Origin: Neoceratodus forsteri
Taxonomy: Eukaryota > Chordata > Ceratodontiformes > Ceratodontidae
Assembly: GCA_016271365.2 (NCBI GenBank)
Contig: CM057456.1
Location: forward strand, 890,998,001 to 891,062,000
DNA length: 64,000 nucleotides
Direction of reading: 5' to 3'
A model generated the notes under the pieces. It ran no database searches. It had not been told where the DNA came from and was given only the letters and a program-made list of their open reading frames with translations. Made by a program: the position numbers and the translations under genes. Shown here one piece after another: positions 31,321-41,859 of this stretch. Within the stretch, counting starts at the first letter, position 1; the number at the start of each line of letters is the position of its first letter.

Positions 31321-31470
31321 CTACACCTGTACTACTGCATGCAGTTCTGGGCTCAGTATAAAAAGGACACTGAGGCATCCAAAAAAGTGAAACACAGAGC
31401 CACCAAAATGATCAGCAGTACGAAATGGGGGGAGTGGGCTAAAGGTATGAGAGGCTGGTGGTCCTTAAAG
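31321..31470 (+). mobile_element. Old CR1 fragment (C-terminal block)
   Basis: The plus strand, with frame jumps, reads 'CMQFWAQY'-like, 'KD' and 'HRATKMIS', matching 'YCVQFW...RRATKMVKGL' of the CR1 at 9600. It is short and much decayed. Confidence 0.6.
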
Positions 31471-32357
31471 GGGAAAAGTCAACACTAACCATCCCTTACC
31501 CAAATGTGGGTCTGGTCCCGATTTGCATTTTGTGTGCAAACACATTTTTTTAACTGTTTACTACAGTGCAGTAGACTGAATCAGACAGATTCTGCTGACT
31601 TCCACGCTGACAATTTCTGTAACTACAGATCCCAGAATCCCCTGCTGCACACATCACAGCAGGGCTGCAGCAGTGGAGTCAATAGCCTGCAGTGAATATC
31701 AGGGTTTTTACAAGCTCTGATACTTTGTTTGCTGGTCCAGCTGTCCTCCCTGGATGGTACAGTCTCTCAGAGGACTGTACCTAGCTCTGGTAGAGCAGGA
31801 GGACTGTCAAAAAAACCGGATCAGGAGCCACTGGCAGATTGTGACCAATGGTGTCACTGGATGAGCACCCATAACAGCACAATGGGGAGGCTATTTACTG
31901 AGCTGTTTTTGAAGACCAGGGGGGGAGAGAGAATAAAGAGAGATGTACACTCTTTGTTACCACTGCTTTTTGACTAAACCCAGATAATCTCTACCATTTT
32001 TGCAACAGTAATTTTTCATCACTACAAAATCTGTAATTTGTAAATCTGTAAAATACGTATTGTGCTTGATTACTGTTTTTACACAGGCATCTTGCTTTTG
32101 ACACTTTAGTGCGTTCTATATACTCCCCCTAGTAACCCCTCCCTGGAGTTCAATGGAGAAGACTGATTCTTGGAAGATGTGCCTAGGTGCAGGAATACTG
32201 GATGGTTAAGCGGATCTGGCTTGGTGTCCCTCGGAAATCTAGAGCAGCAGGACTAAACAGAGATGAGGAGAGGCGCAGAGGCTTGGGGAAGGGGGTTGAT
32301 AAAACAGAAAAAAGGAAGGTCAATTTCTATGTTTCAATGACTAACGGGTGACACGTA
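31471..32357. other. Intergenic DNA, nothing recognised
   Basis: Short open frames (31504-31695, 31729-31977) show no domain and no neighbour support. Confidence 0.4.
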
Positions 32358-32481
32358 AGGATTAACCCACGACAGAGTGTGGGTCTCTCAGGGATTAATG
32401 TATGGCTGGGGGGGATGAAGGTTCCAACCACCCAGCCATACATTAATCCCTAAGACCCACACTCTGTTGTGGGTTAATCCT
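32358..32481. repeat. Long near-perfect hairpin, 54-bp arms
   Basis: The left arm begins 'aggattaacccac' and ends 'aatgtatggctgggg'. The right arm (about 32427-32481) is its reverse complement, ending 'gtgggttaatcct'. The loop is about 14 bases. Only a few mismatches separate the arms. This is the shape of a foldback or MITE-like element. Confidence 0.85.
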
Positions 32482-32485
32482 CTTG

Positions 32486-32545
32486 TAACATGGGGAAGAG
32501 AAAGGGATTGGCACTGTTTTTATATGTTTCTCTTCCTCATGTTAG
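32486..32545. repeat. Second adjacent hairpin
   Basis: 'taacatggggaagagaaa' (32486-32503) pairs with 'tttctcttcctcatgtta' (about 32527-32544). A related word 'ccatggggaaaagaaagg' lies at 32612, and an inverted one, 'ctttttcttccccatgttac', at about 34216. Confidence 0.75.
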
Positions 32546-32699
32546 ATTTGCGTAAAAGTAATTTTAAAGTGCAAAATTACAAAGGTTCCAGGAGGATATT
32601 AAGGTTCCTACCATGGGGAAAAGAAAGGGGATTGCACCTGACTAGAGAAACTACATGCTTAACTTTTTTATATTGTGATGTCTGCAACAATTACTGATT

Positions 32700-33897
32700 A
32701 CATGCAGATGTGAACATTTCACAATATCTGCTCATTTTGACTTAGTTTTGTGAACTGTGGAATCATCGCTGTTTTTCTGCTATGTTTGATGTTTGGGATT
32801 TGGCTGCTGTGCATTATGGAAAATGCATATATTTAAATGCAGAGGAGATTTCAATCTAGTAGTTACTGCTGCAATTCCTTGGCCGACCTATAGACGATAG
32901 TACACTGAGGCTTACACCTTTTTTTTATCTGTGCATTATTTTATAGCCAACATTGCAAATTAATAACTTTGCCCATTTTCAACTGATTTACATGGAATTT
33001 AGAAACTGCAGCCTTTGTGTGAGAAACTCTTGATCCTGTAAATTCCATGTAGATCCGTTCAGGGGAAGCAAAGTTACAAAGGTGCAAAAAAAAAGCAACC
33101 GTCTCAGTTTTTGAAAATGTTAAGATTTTTTTGCTACCCGATAACTAAAAAAATAGGAGACTTTGAAACCTGAAAGTTTCAGGTTTGATAGACATTGGTC
33201 CACAGTGTGTGCTCTTTAGGTCCTACTGCTTAAGTAGCTTTTTAAAATATTTTAAAAAAGACATGGAGCCAATTTGGAAAATCATGTTTCATACATTGAT
33301 GTGAATAACATTTCAGAATATGTGCTCATTTTGACTGACTTAATTTTGTAAACTGGAATCATCTCCGTTTTTCTGATATGTTTGATGTTTAGGATTTGGC
33401 TACTGTGCATTATGGGAAATATTTTAAATGCAGAGGAGAGGAGAGCTGAGATCTGGTGGCTGCAATTTTTGCCTGACCTACAGATGGTAGTACACTGAGT
33501 CTTACATATTTTTTGATCAGTGAATTTTACAGCCAACATTGCACATTAATAATTTTGGTCCCTTTCAACTGATTTACATGAAATTTAGAAAGCGTAGACT
33601 CTATGTGACAACGTCTTGGTCCTGTAAATTCTATGTAGATCAGTCCAGGAGAGGCAAAGTTACAGAGGTACAAAACAATGCAGCAGTCTCAGTTTTTGAA
33701 AATGTTTAGCCTTTTTTTTTTTCCACCTGATAACTAAAAAAATAGGAGACTTTGAAACCTGAAACTTTCAGGTATGATAGACATTGGTCCAAGGTGAATG
33801 CTTTTGTGGTTTTTAGGTCCCACTGTTTAAGTAGCTTTTTAAAATATTTAACAAAAGACATGGAAGCAATCTGGAAAATCATATGTGGATACATTAC
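32700..33897. repeat. Two-copy tandem repeat, unit about 590 bp
   Basis: Unit 1 is about 32700-33297 and unit 2 about 33298-33897. Matching landmarks: 'ctcattttgact' (32729/33325), 'gatgtttgggatttggct' (32787/33384), 'gcaaagttaca' (33068/33653), 'aggagactttgaaacctgaaa' (33154/33744), 'agctttttaaaatatt' (33236/33833). The units differ at perhaps one site in six or seven, so the duplication is old. No coding sequence. Confidence 0.85.
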
Positions 33898-34142
33898 TGT
33901 GTAGTTACTGAAAGGGTATGTGTTTCTGAGCCAATGAACCAAGTTAAAAAACAAAACAAAACACATTACATAGTCTTATAGATGTTTTAAGGCTACTTAT
34001 GACGGAACTACCAGAAATTTCACTTAAGTGTATCTATTCTTGTTTGACAGCCATCTGTTGGCCGGCAGTGCATTGCAGGCTAAGACTGAATGGCACTACT
34101 GCATCTGTAAGAGGTTCTTGTGAGGGGGAAGACAATGTCGGC

Positions 34143-34236
34143 AGCCACATCCATGCATTAATTGAGGATTAATGTATGGTCAGCTGATTCAAGTTGACCA
34201 ATCCTGCGCAAGCCTTTTTCTTCCCCATGTTACAAT
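34143..34236. repeat. Palindrome-rich segment related to the hairpins at 32.4 kb
   Basis: 'gcattaattgaggattaatgt' and 'ggtcagctgattcaagttgacc' are short inverted pairs. 'ggattaatgtatgg' and the inverted 'ccccatgttac' recur from 32390-32500. Confidence 0.5.
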
Positions 34237-34329
34237 GGGCATTATAGATCAGTTAGCTGGGTCATATCATGGAGATGCTTATGAATGGGATCCATGCTGG
34301 GTGGTTCTGTCAGACCAAACAGATAGAAT

Positions 34330-35295
34330 GAACAGCAGAGTAGCAGTGGGCATGCTACATCAGGATGTTAATAAAGCTTTTGGCACTGTGCAACACAAGC
34401 AGCTGGTATGCAATATTAGGAATCATGGCATAATAAGGGGAATACTGACATGGATAAGAAACTGACAAAGCAAAACACCATAAAGGGCATTAGTAAGTGC
34501 CTCTGTCTCAGACTAGATGCAGGTGACTAGTGGGGTAGCCCACAGATAGAGCCCCATGAAATTCTGTTTATTTTTCATAATTTTTCCTTCTATTTTTCTG
34601 GAATTTTTGGTTATTTCTTTTTATTAATTGAAAATGTAGTTTTATTTATTACATTTACATGCAAAAAATACCTCAAAATGACCTCATACACACCAAAAAT
34701 CAAATTTCTAGTATTCTACATTGTATTAAGCAGCATTATGCTATGGTCTTGAAAGGTGCCTAAACAACAACTGCTGCAAGCATTTATTTTGTCCCCCCCA
34801 AATTTTTTAACTTTTTTCATGTGTTTGTCTTCGTTTTATTTCTTTTCATACCTTGAATTTCTTGTTATTTTTTATTTAAGAAAAACACGGGTTTCTACCC
34901 ATAAACCTTTGTTAGGAACACTGCAATTTCATATATTTGTAAATTATCTTGATGAAGGGACAGCATGTAAGATTATGCAACCCGCAGATAATACAAAGAC
35001 AGCCTAGTCAACACAGGAGACTAGATTACAAGAGGCCTTGGAGAAGGAAGGGGAAGGACAGGATAAATGGTAGACGTTGTTTAATGTGAAAAAAAAAATA
35101 CACTGCTACACCTCGGTGCCAAAACAGGAGCAGGACATACAGCACATGATAAAAGGAAGTAAGTTTATGATAAAAGAACGAGGGGAGGCGGGGTTATGGT
35201 ACACAGGACTCTGAAGCAGGTGTAACTGCACAGCAGCAGTTAAGAGGGCTCAGGGCAGTTTATCTTGGCATTCAGTCCTTTGCTTCAATGCTGCA
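34330..35295 (+). mobile_element. Old CR1 fragment, interrupted
   Basis: The plus-strand part 34350-34560 reads 'DVNKAFGTVQHKQLV' and 'WIRN', the CR1 block '[15 protein letters not shown]'. After a 320-bp AT-rich insert, 34920-35290 reads 'NYLDEGTACKI', 'ADNTK', 'LFNVKK' and, in decayed form, the 'QCAAAVKRAQ' block, in the correct CR1 order. Many stops. Confidence 0.7.
34566..34888. mobile_element. AT-rich insert in the CR1 fragment, unclassified
   Basis: About 320 bp that do not fit CR1 separate two CR1 blocks that should be nearly adjacent. Candidate 8-base flanks are 'cccatgaa' (34554-34561) and 'cccataaa' (34900-34907), which would fit a hAT-type insertion. No terminal inverted repeat was confirmed. 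Confidence 0.35.
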
Positions 35296-35299
35296 GAGC

Positions 35300-35425
35300 A
35301 AGGTGGTTCAAGTCAGAACAGACAATATAACCTCACCTTCTGTACCTCCCCAGGTCACCCCTGAAAAAGGGACTGCATGGTCTCAGTGGGCTTACCCGGT
35401 TATCAAAATTCAAATAAATAAATTC
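35300..35425 (+). mobile_element. Retroelement 3' tail ending in (AATAA)n
   Basis: 'gtcacccctgaaaaagggactgcatggtctcagtgggc...' leads to 'aaataaataaa' at 35411-35421. Tails of the same form occur at 48190-48215, 59745-59758 and, reversed, 25632. It abuts the truncated end of DIRS D. Confidence 0.45.
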
Positions 35426-35429
35426 TTCA

Positions 35430-36836
35430 TGTAAGCCTCTGTTTGCCTGCCAAAAAGAGATGTGGGCTCACAAGGGCAATCTAGTGCCTTTGTCTGGGTG
35501 TCCTGGGACAAGTTAGTGGCCCTCAGCCAAGCAAATCTCTTCAGAGACACTGAGGTTGCCATTTGCCTGACTGCAATATCACTGGCATCCACTGCCATCC
35601 GAAACTGGCACTTGGAAGCCTCTATGCCTCTTTCTGCAGCTTCAGACAAGTCTGATGCCATGGTTCCAGGGCATGCCTTGGCTATCTCTAGAATCTTGTT
35701 CCAGAGACTCTTTTGGTATCTGGATACATAAGCCATATAAGTTGCCTGTCTAATGGCCAAGGAGGCCCCCCAAGTAGGACTTCTTGGCCACAGAGTCATT
35801 TTTCTGGAATCCATCTCAGGTGGGTGTGATGCCGGGGGAATACTTGCTTAATCACATGCAGCAGCCTGCACTACCCCTTCATGACTGGGGTGTCCAAAGA
35901 GGAACTCTGCCCTGGACTTAGCCACCCAGTACTTCCTTGTCCATCTTCTTGTTCACTGGAGGGATGGATGTGGGGGGGATCTATAAAAACCTGCAGGCCT
36001 GTCTCTTTAGAGACTTGTGGATGGGCAACAATAGCCTTTTTGTTGCTAACACATCCATCATCTCCATGTAGTCTGGTTCCTCTTCCTCCTCACCAGATTC
36101 CTGGGTGGAGAGGTCCAGAGTTTGTGCCACTTGTTTCATAAAGGCAAAGTGGGAAGAAAACTCCTCAGCTCCCTTATCAGAGGAGTCAGGGCATTGAGGG
36201 TCAGAGGATACATCGGGTTCGAGAGGTTCACCAAAATCCTCATCTTCCTCCTCAGCATAAACTTCAATAAACTGCTCAAGTGAACCAAGAACCGAGGATG
36301 AATCAAGGTCCCAAACCGGGGCCTGTGAACCGAGCCACTGAACTGGAAATGCAGTACCGGTTTGCAGTGCCTGAATAATTCTTTTAGCGTTAGCTATTTT
36401 TTCTGCGGTTGGAACCAACAGATTCATCACTTGCGGTTCCTTAACCAAGTGTTTTTTCCTTTTCTTCTTAGCAGAACTTGCCAGTTCAGTAGCAGTGTTT
36501 GCGGTTCTCTTCCTACCTGAGGAACCATCACCCTGGTCAGAGGGTTATTCAAACGGTTCCTTGGGTTTCTCCTTTTGAGAAGTGGAAGGTTTTTCCAAAC
36601 CTGGGTCAGCAGCCACGTGGGACATTTTTTTCTTCAGTCGGTTCAAACGCCTATCAAACGTTGACGGAGGAAAGGTTTTTTTTTTTTTTTTTACAGATTT
36701 CACAATCTGCCTTCAGGTGGTCAAACCCTATGCAGAAAACACAAATCAAGTGAGGATCAGCTTTGGCAATCAGTTCCCCACACTCTGTATGATGCTGAAA
36801 ACCCACTGGGCCAGTTCTTTTCTTTGGTAGTGACAT
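35430..36836 (-). pseudogene. GAG-like gene of DIRS D, truncated and frameshifted
   Basis: The start 'MSLPKKRTGPVGF' is at 36836. The Cys/His finger follows: 'HTECGE...HLICVFC' and 'CEIC' (36790-36690), broken by a run of A (plus-strand T) at 36678-36692. The middle part (36448-35981) has 'AEKIANAKRIIQALQ', the acidic 'EEEDEDFGEPLEPD' and 'ESGEEEEEPDYMEMMDVLA'. The C-terminal core (35814-35410) has 'QATYMAYVSRYQKSLWNKI', 'KCQFRMAVDASDIAVRQMA' and 'KRFAWLRATNLSQDTQ'. The C element carries the same blocks in the same order. It ends before the RT. Confidence 0.8.
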
Positions 36837-37224
36837 AACCAGAAGAAAACTCTAAAAAGTGGGTTTTCTGTGAGTCAAAAACCCGCACAGATAAACAAAG
36901 CTTTTTTTTTTTTTGTAGTCGATTTAGCAACCGATGAAAGAACCAAGAGTTATCCCGATTTCTCTCTTAAAAAAACAAAATTCAAATAACCAGCCCAGGG
37001 AAAGTTTTAATACATAAATTTACCTTTTAAAATGTAAATAAACATTCGGTTCCCTCCCGGTTAAACGAACCAATAAGAAAACGAAAAACTTACTGGAATA
37101 ACACTAACTCTAGACTAATCCACCTGTAAACTCAAGGACAGTGCTTTTAAAACAACAAGAAATGAAATTTACTTCAAAAAACCAAGAAAAATAAAATTTT
37201 CAAGAAAGACGAAGGAGGGCTCTC

Positions 37225-37412
37225 CGAGGCGTCTGTACTAGGCAAGATGTAGGTAAAGAATCTGATGGTTGCAGGATGTAGTCCAGGGACAGTGGTTTGA
37301 AAACTGAGCGCGAGCCTAACATTCCACTATTAACACATGTTCTATTAACCATTTCGGCTCTGTGGCAGTCTTATGGTGAGACCATACTGCATATGTCAGA
37401 ATACAGTCAGAT
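37225..37412. repeat. Right terminal repeat of DIRS D
   Basis: It resembles 45700-45860 of C: 'gtttgaaaactgagcgcgagc', 'gttctattaacc', then 'actgcatatgtcagaatacag'. No left partner. Confidence 0.6.
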
Positions 37413-38690
37413 TTCCTGGGATTTGAACCTATATTTTTAAATTTACAATGATACTTACATAATTTTGGACCATAACCTCATACAGTCTTTTTTTGCAGAT
37501 AGGAAGGTAGAAGCAGTTCACTGCATGATACATTATGGGTGGAACAAAGCTTTCACTTTCCTCTTCCCCAGATTATTGGCATTTTAAAGTCTGCTGGGTT
37601 ATGGGACAGAGTTACTTCTTTGGAGACACATGAGCACCAGAAAGGTTGAAGACCCTCTTATCAATGGAGTGCCTAACCAGGCAGTGGACTCACAGTAGCC
37701 TACACTGGCTAGTAGCTGGTGATTAAACTGAGGGGATAGGAATTTTAATTGTTTTATTATAGGGGTGCGGGCCTATGGCTGAGGGATGCTCAGGCAGAGG
37801 TACCATTTAAAATCTTAATGGCTAATGACAGGTGGCAGGTATCATCCCTTCCATCAGCTGAGTGGGAATGGGTGGGGATGTTTTCAGTACTGCAAAGAAG
37901 AATGGTACTAGATTTGTGGGAAAAGCGTTCTAGTCTTAGACCCGAGTTGTCGGATCCAAGACTGAAAGGCTGGTACCATGTATTACTATGTACGCTGGCT
38001 GGCTGTACTGGGCAAAACATTCAGGAATTCTGTTCCATGGGACTTCCACTGTGTAACAGAATGGTCCCAGTTTCTACCAGCTAGGGTACTGCCTTAAGCA
38101 GCACCTGCACATCCCTCACCACACCCCAACTCACCAAATCAACACTGTTCGTGGGTCAGTCTCTGCTTCTGCCAGCTAGGGAGTTTTTAAACAAAACTGC
38201 CAGCGTCTCACTCCACAGTAACCAATGTCACAACCAACAGTGGCCCCTGGCCAGTACAGACCCTGATACCTCTGAGAGGAGAAGATCTTCTGAATTGTTA
38301 TGCACTTGTGGATACATTAACTAAAGACTTTCACTCACACATTTAAATGGAGAACTAGATCTCAGTCCTGTTTTCAAACAAGTTTTTTTAATTCTATAAT
38401 CATATAGAATAAGACTTTTCTGGCTACAGTAGTTCAGTTCTTAACCTCTATATGTAATTGCCATTTGGACGCTCCCTGTGTTTTCTCTAGCTTCTCTTCG
38501 GTATTTAAGCAGCAGCTGGTTTAAATATGTTTTTATACCTTTACAAACTATAAGCCAGAAATTACAAGAAACATTTGCTTGTGCAATTTGGTTGTTCCTG
38601 CACATTTCAAAACACTTTTAATAGCAGAAACATGCCTACCTAAACCTCCAGGGACATTAATAGGATTTAAAATGGTTGTAATAATAAGGC
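37413..38690. other. Intergenic DNA, nothing firm
   Basis: A plus-strand open stretch at 37749-38084 (111 codons) starts just after 'ttgttttattatag', which looks like a splice acceptor. Its translation matches nothing I recognise, so it is not called a gene. Confidence 0.4.
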
Positions 38691-39545
38691 TGTGAATGGT
38701 GAGGTCCTACATCACTGCAGCCTCAGGCACCAAAAGTGAAAGTAAACTGGAACCAAAGCTGGAACAGGTAGATGGCAATTACAAATGTGTTTCCAGTGTG
38801 ATTGAAATTCGGGGGCCTACAGGTATTTTTCACATCATCAAGGAGTGCTCACTCACCTCCACTAATGTGGTATATTGTATTCTTTGCAGGAAGTGTGCAG
38901 CTATTTACATCGGAGAGACTGGTAGACGCTTTGCTGACCATTTCAGGGAACATTACAGGCCAGTCAGGAATGGAGACACTGATAAGCCCATTATATCCCA
39001 CTTTATCTTCAGGGACCACAGTGTCAATGACCTTTCTGTTTGTGTCCTTCAGCAGGGCTTCTGGGATTCTGACCATAGAAAAAACATGGAAACCAAACTG
39101 ATCATCTGCCTTGGCTCCCAGCAGCCCTCCGGTTTAAATGATAAACTTATTTTCTATTAACATCTTTCAGCCACCCCTTGTTTCCCCTAAATTATGCTTG
39201 CATCTGTACACATTTAATTTCTATTTTCATTTTTACTATTTGTCTCCATCTGTTTCCTTCTTCCACATTTGTCACCTTTTAGCTTTCTTACTAGGCCGTT
39301 AGTTAGTCTCCACCTGGGGACTTCTCTAGCTCAGTCACTTCTATTATGCCGTGTCTTTCCCATCATCACCTTTTTGTTTCCCAGATTCTCTCTTAATCTT
39401 GCCATTTATCACTTCTTCTCCCACAGCCTTCTCCTTTTTTCTTTCTCCACATACAGTATATACCCCTTATTTTACCTCCCCTCTACACTAACTTTGTTTT
39501 TTTCTTTTAGATATTTCCTGAAGACCACCTAAGGCCGAAACATAT
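38690..39545 (+). mobile_element. Penelope-like element remnant (3' part)
   Basis: It contains a GIY-YIG endonuclease frame (38696-39160). A downstream region ends with 'cctgaagaccacctaaggccgaaacata' (39512-39542), the type of phrase found at the 3' end of many Penelope-like elements. The RT half is absent, so it is 5'-truncated. Confidence 0.75.
38696..39160 (+). pseudogene. Penelope-type GIY-YIG endonuclease domain
   Basis: The open frame is 154 codons. It carries the marks of the C-terminal endonuclease of Penelope-like retroelements: Cys at 51, 61, 64 and 67 ('CILCRKC', zinc-binding style); 'VVY' at 58-60 and 'YIGETGR' at 71-77 in place of GIY...YIG; Arg at 77/78; His86 in 'REHY'; Glu132 in 'METKLI'; and Asn148 in 'GLND' near the end. 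In such elements the domain nicks target DNA for insertion. No RT is joined upstream and the first methionine is probably internal to the ancestral protein, so this is a 5'-truncated relic even though the frame stayed open. Confidence 0.8.
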
Positions 39546-40920
39546 ATTTTTTACTCTATTTTCTATTTTCAGCGTGCATTTAATATTACCATTTTGTTTT
39601 GCTTTCAGACCACATGCTGATGCAGCACCTTGTTTTTGTAATTATAAATATATATACATATCTCACATACAATACACCAAAAGTGTACAAACAAGGCTGT
39701 ACCTTCACCTTGTGGTTCTGCTGACAAACAAACTACTCGTGCTTCACATTCATGGTTGATAAATGCTACAAGAACCCCTAAATGCCAGGACAGCCTTATT
39801 AGGCACATATTGTAGATGCCATGACCTCTTTAAACAGCTGAGAGTAAACTTTACCCTATTACGTGATCTGTATTGAAGAAAGTAAAACAGTTCTAGGAAG
39901 GCATGTGTGCACTGATATTTGAGAGTGAGACATTTTAAGAGCACCAAAAAATCCTCATTTGTTCTGTCTGTGTCACTGCAGTCCATGATGTAAAACAGCT
40001 CTTCATTTCTGAGGGAGTTACTTCAATTAAGATATTACATGCTACAACATATGCAATAGTATAGCACATCCAAATTTGTGTGCATGTGAGCGCAGGGGTG
40101 TCTAAAGGAGAATCTGATTTCCATCCAATGGTTTCCTCCATGATAGTAAAATAATATTAAACTACTGTACTGTGAGCATTGTAGTAATTCTTGATGTTTT
40201 CATTAAGATAAGTAGCAAGTGTTGATATACTGACGACATTTTGGTATGTACTCGGACTTACAAAACTCTTGTTTTTAACACTGTATATATTGGCTAAACC
40301 TTTAGCTTGTGAGCTTGTTTGTGGCCTGACTGTGGATCTGTGTACAGCGGGGTACTAAATGGCTACATTTAATTACCAAATACAGCTATCTACCCAATCC
40401 GGTATGATCCTGAGACAGTTCTGAAGTAATAACACCTTACTTCAGTCAAGCAAACATTCAAATGCACTTATCAACAGAACATGAGCAGGTTTAAATTGCC
40501 AGATTGTCAACAACAAAGTAAACAGGATCCTACTCAGCAAGACTACATGACATCATACCTACTGTGAAACAGCCCCGAGCCATGTAGGCAGCCTTGGGTG
40601 CGTGAGTAGCTGCTATGGAAATACAGAAAAGTACCCCCACCAACCCAAATGTGTGCAGTTTGAAACTACTCCAATCACATGCTGCTTAGGGAAGGGACAG
40701 GGTGGACATGTGGCCAGTGAATTGTACTGAAACGCCAATCTTCAAAGGCACAGATGAGTCCTGAAGTCTCAGAGAGGATGCATCTTACTTCCACCACAGA
40801 GCAGGAGTAACATTAAACTACTTCTCCCAAACAAAATGATGGGGTGTTTATAAAAAAAATATATATTTTTCCAATATACAAATATGAACTGGAGTTGGGG
40901 TTTATGGTGAAAAAGAAAAA
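39546..40920. other. AT-rich intergenic DNA
   Basis: Nothing supported. Poly-pyrimidine runs at 39400-39530 belong to the Penelope 3' region; the rest has only short open frames. Confidence 0.4.
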
Positions 40921-41085
40921 ATTACCACAGTAATGTTGTTTCTTCTAATGGAGTCTTACTGTAGTCTGACTATGTGCAGTTAGCCCCAGCGCTTGAACTG
41001 CTCCGGAGAGGAAAGGGTTAACTCTATGCAGCAACATAGAACGTTGAGCTCGAGCTCGGTTTTCAAACCTCTGATTCTGGTACAT
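40921..41085. repeat. Left inverted terminal repeat of DIRS C
   Basis: It is complementary to 45700-45860. The block 'gaactgctccggagaggaaag' has its complement at 45783-45804. Confidence 0.85.
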
Positions 41086-41382
41086 CTCAGTTTAACTATC
41101 AGATTCATGAGCAATACTAACTAACTAAAGCTATAAAAATTGTTTTAAAAATTTAAGCCATAGGCAACAAAACTTGGGTCCAAAAGACTCAAATCGAGAA
41201 CCCAAGAAAATAATCTATGTAGATAGTGAACAATCTATATAAAAACTCCAACCATTAAGAAAAAAGGAAAACCCCACTTGGAAGGCAGGGAACAAGGTAC
41301 ACCTCTGGGGTGCAACACTGTACCTACCAACCCACATCCCAAAAGACTAGGTTCTGAGAGGGGAGGCAGAGAGGGAGGTCAG

Positions 41383-41485
41383 AATACAGCAAGACTCCAT
41401 TAGAAGAAACAACATTACTATGGTGAGTAATGTTTTCTTCAAATAACATGAAGTCTTGCTGTATTCTGATTATATGCAGACTACC
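41383..41485. repeat. Internal complementary region (ICR) of DIRS C
   Basis: The first half is complementary to the left end ('cattagaagaaacaacatta'). The second half is complementary to the right end ('gtcttgctgtattctga' against 'tcagaatacagcaagac' at 45830). Confidence 0.85.
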
Positions 41486-41489
41486 AAGC

Positions 41490-41850
41490 AGTACCCCCCT
41501 TGAGGAGGGGTTAATGTGAACCAGACCTTTGAAAAACTTACTGAAGACAGGATGCAATGCCAGGGAAGATCCCTTCCCTGTAGAAAGAAAGGCAGAGATA
41601 GTTGCTAAGCGAATTTTAAGGGTAGCAGGCCTAAGGCCTAGCCCATTAAGATGAACCAGATAGTCCAGGGCTGTGGAAATGCCTGCAGAATCTGGTTGTA
41701 TGTCTTTCTGAGAACAACAAATGCTGAACCTTTTCCATTGGAATTGTAAGTTTTCCTGGTGGAAGGCTTCCTAGAAACCTTAAGAATATCCATTCCATTC
41801 CCCCCCTGGGAGAGATTCAGACCTGCATATTCTAACTCTTCAAGAGCCAA
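41490..41850 (-). pseudogene. Truncated tyrosine recombinase of DIRS C
   Basis: It starts about 41850 ('MALEELEYAGLNLSQGG'). 'SRKPSTRKTYNSNGKGSAF' (about 41770) matches 'SRKESTRKCYAFKWKRFSI' of the A recombinase. 'LRPATLKIRLATISAF' follows in another frame, then 'FFKGLVHINP' (about 41525), which matches residues 94-101 of A ('FFKGLDHI'). The ICR follows directly. The whole catalytic domain (R, HxxR, W, Y) is absent, about 240 residues. This looks like a clean internal deletion, because ICR and terminal repeat remain. Confidence 0.75.
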
Positions 41851-41859
41851 GCCTTGAGT

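Larger units (their letters stand above)
35426..37412 (-). mobile_element. DIRS-like retrotransposon D, 5' part only
   Basis: The GAG region and right terminal repeat are of the same subfamily as C: the finger block 'ADPHLICVFCIGFDHLKADCEIC' against 'ADPHLICVYCLGFDRLKTD', and the end block 'actgcatat.gtcagaatacag' at 37390. RT, YR, ICR and left terminal repeat are absent. The cut lies within GAG at about 35426, next to an 'aaataaataaa' tail. Confidence 0.8.

Noticed and set aside
37749..38084. Possible host exon after a splice-acceptor-like sequence
   Set aside because: The translation shows no known domain, there is no matching donor or second exon, and the flanks are repeat-derived.
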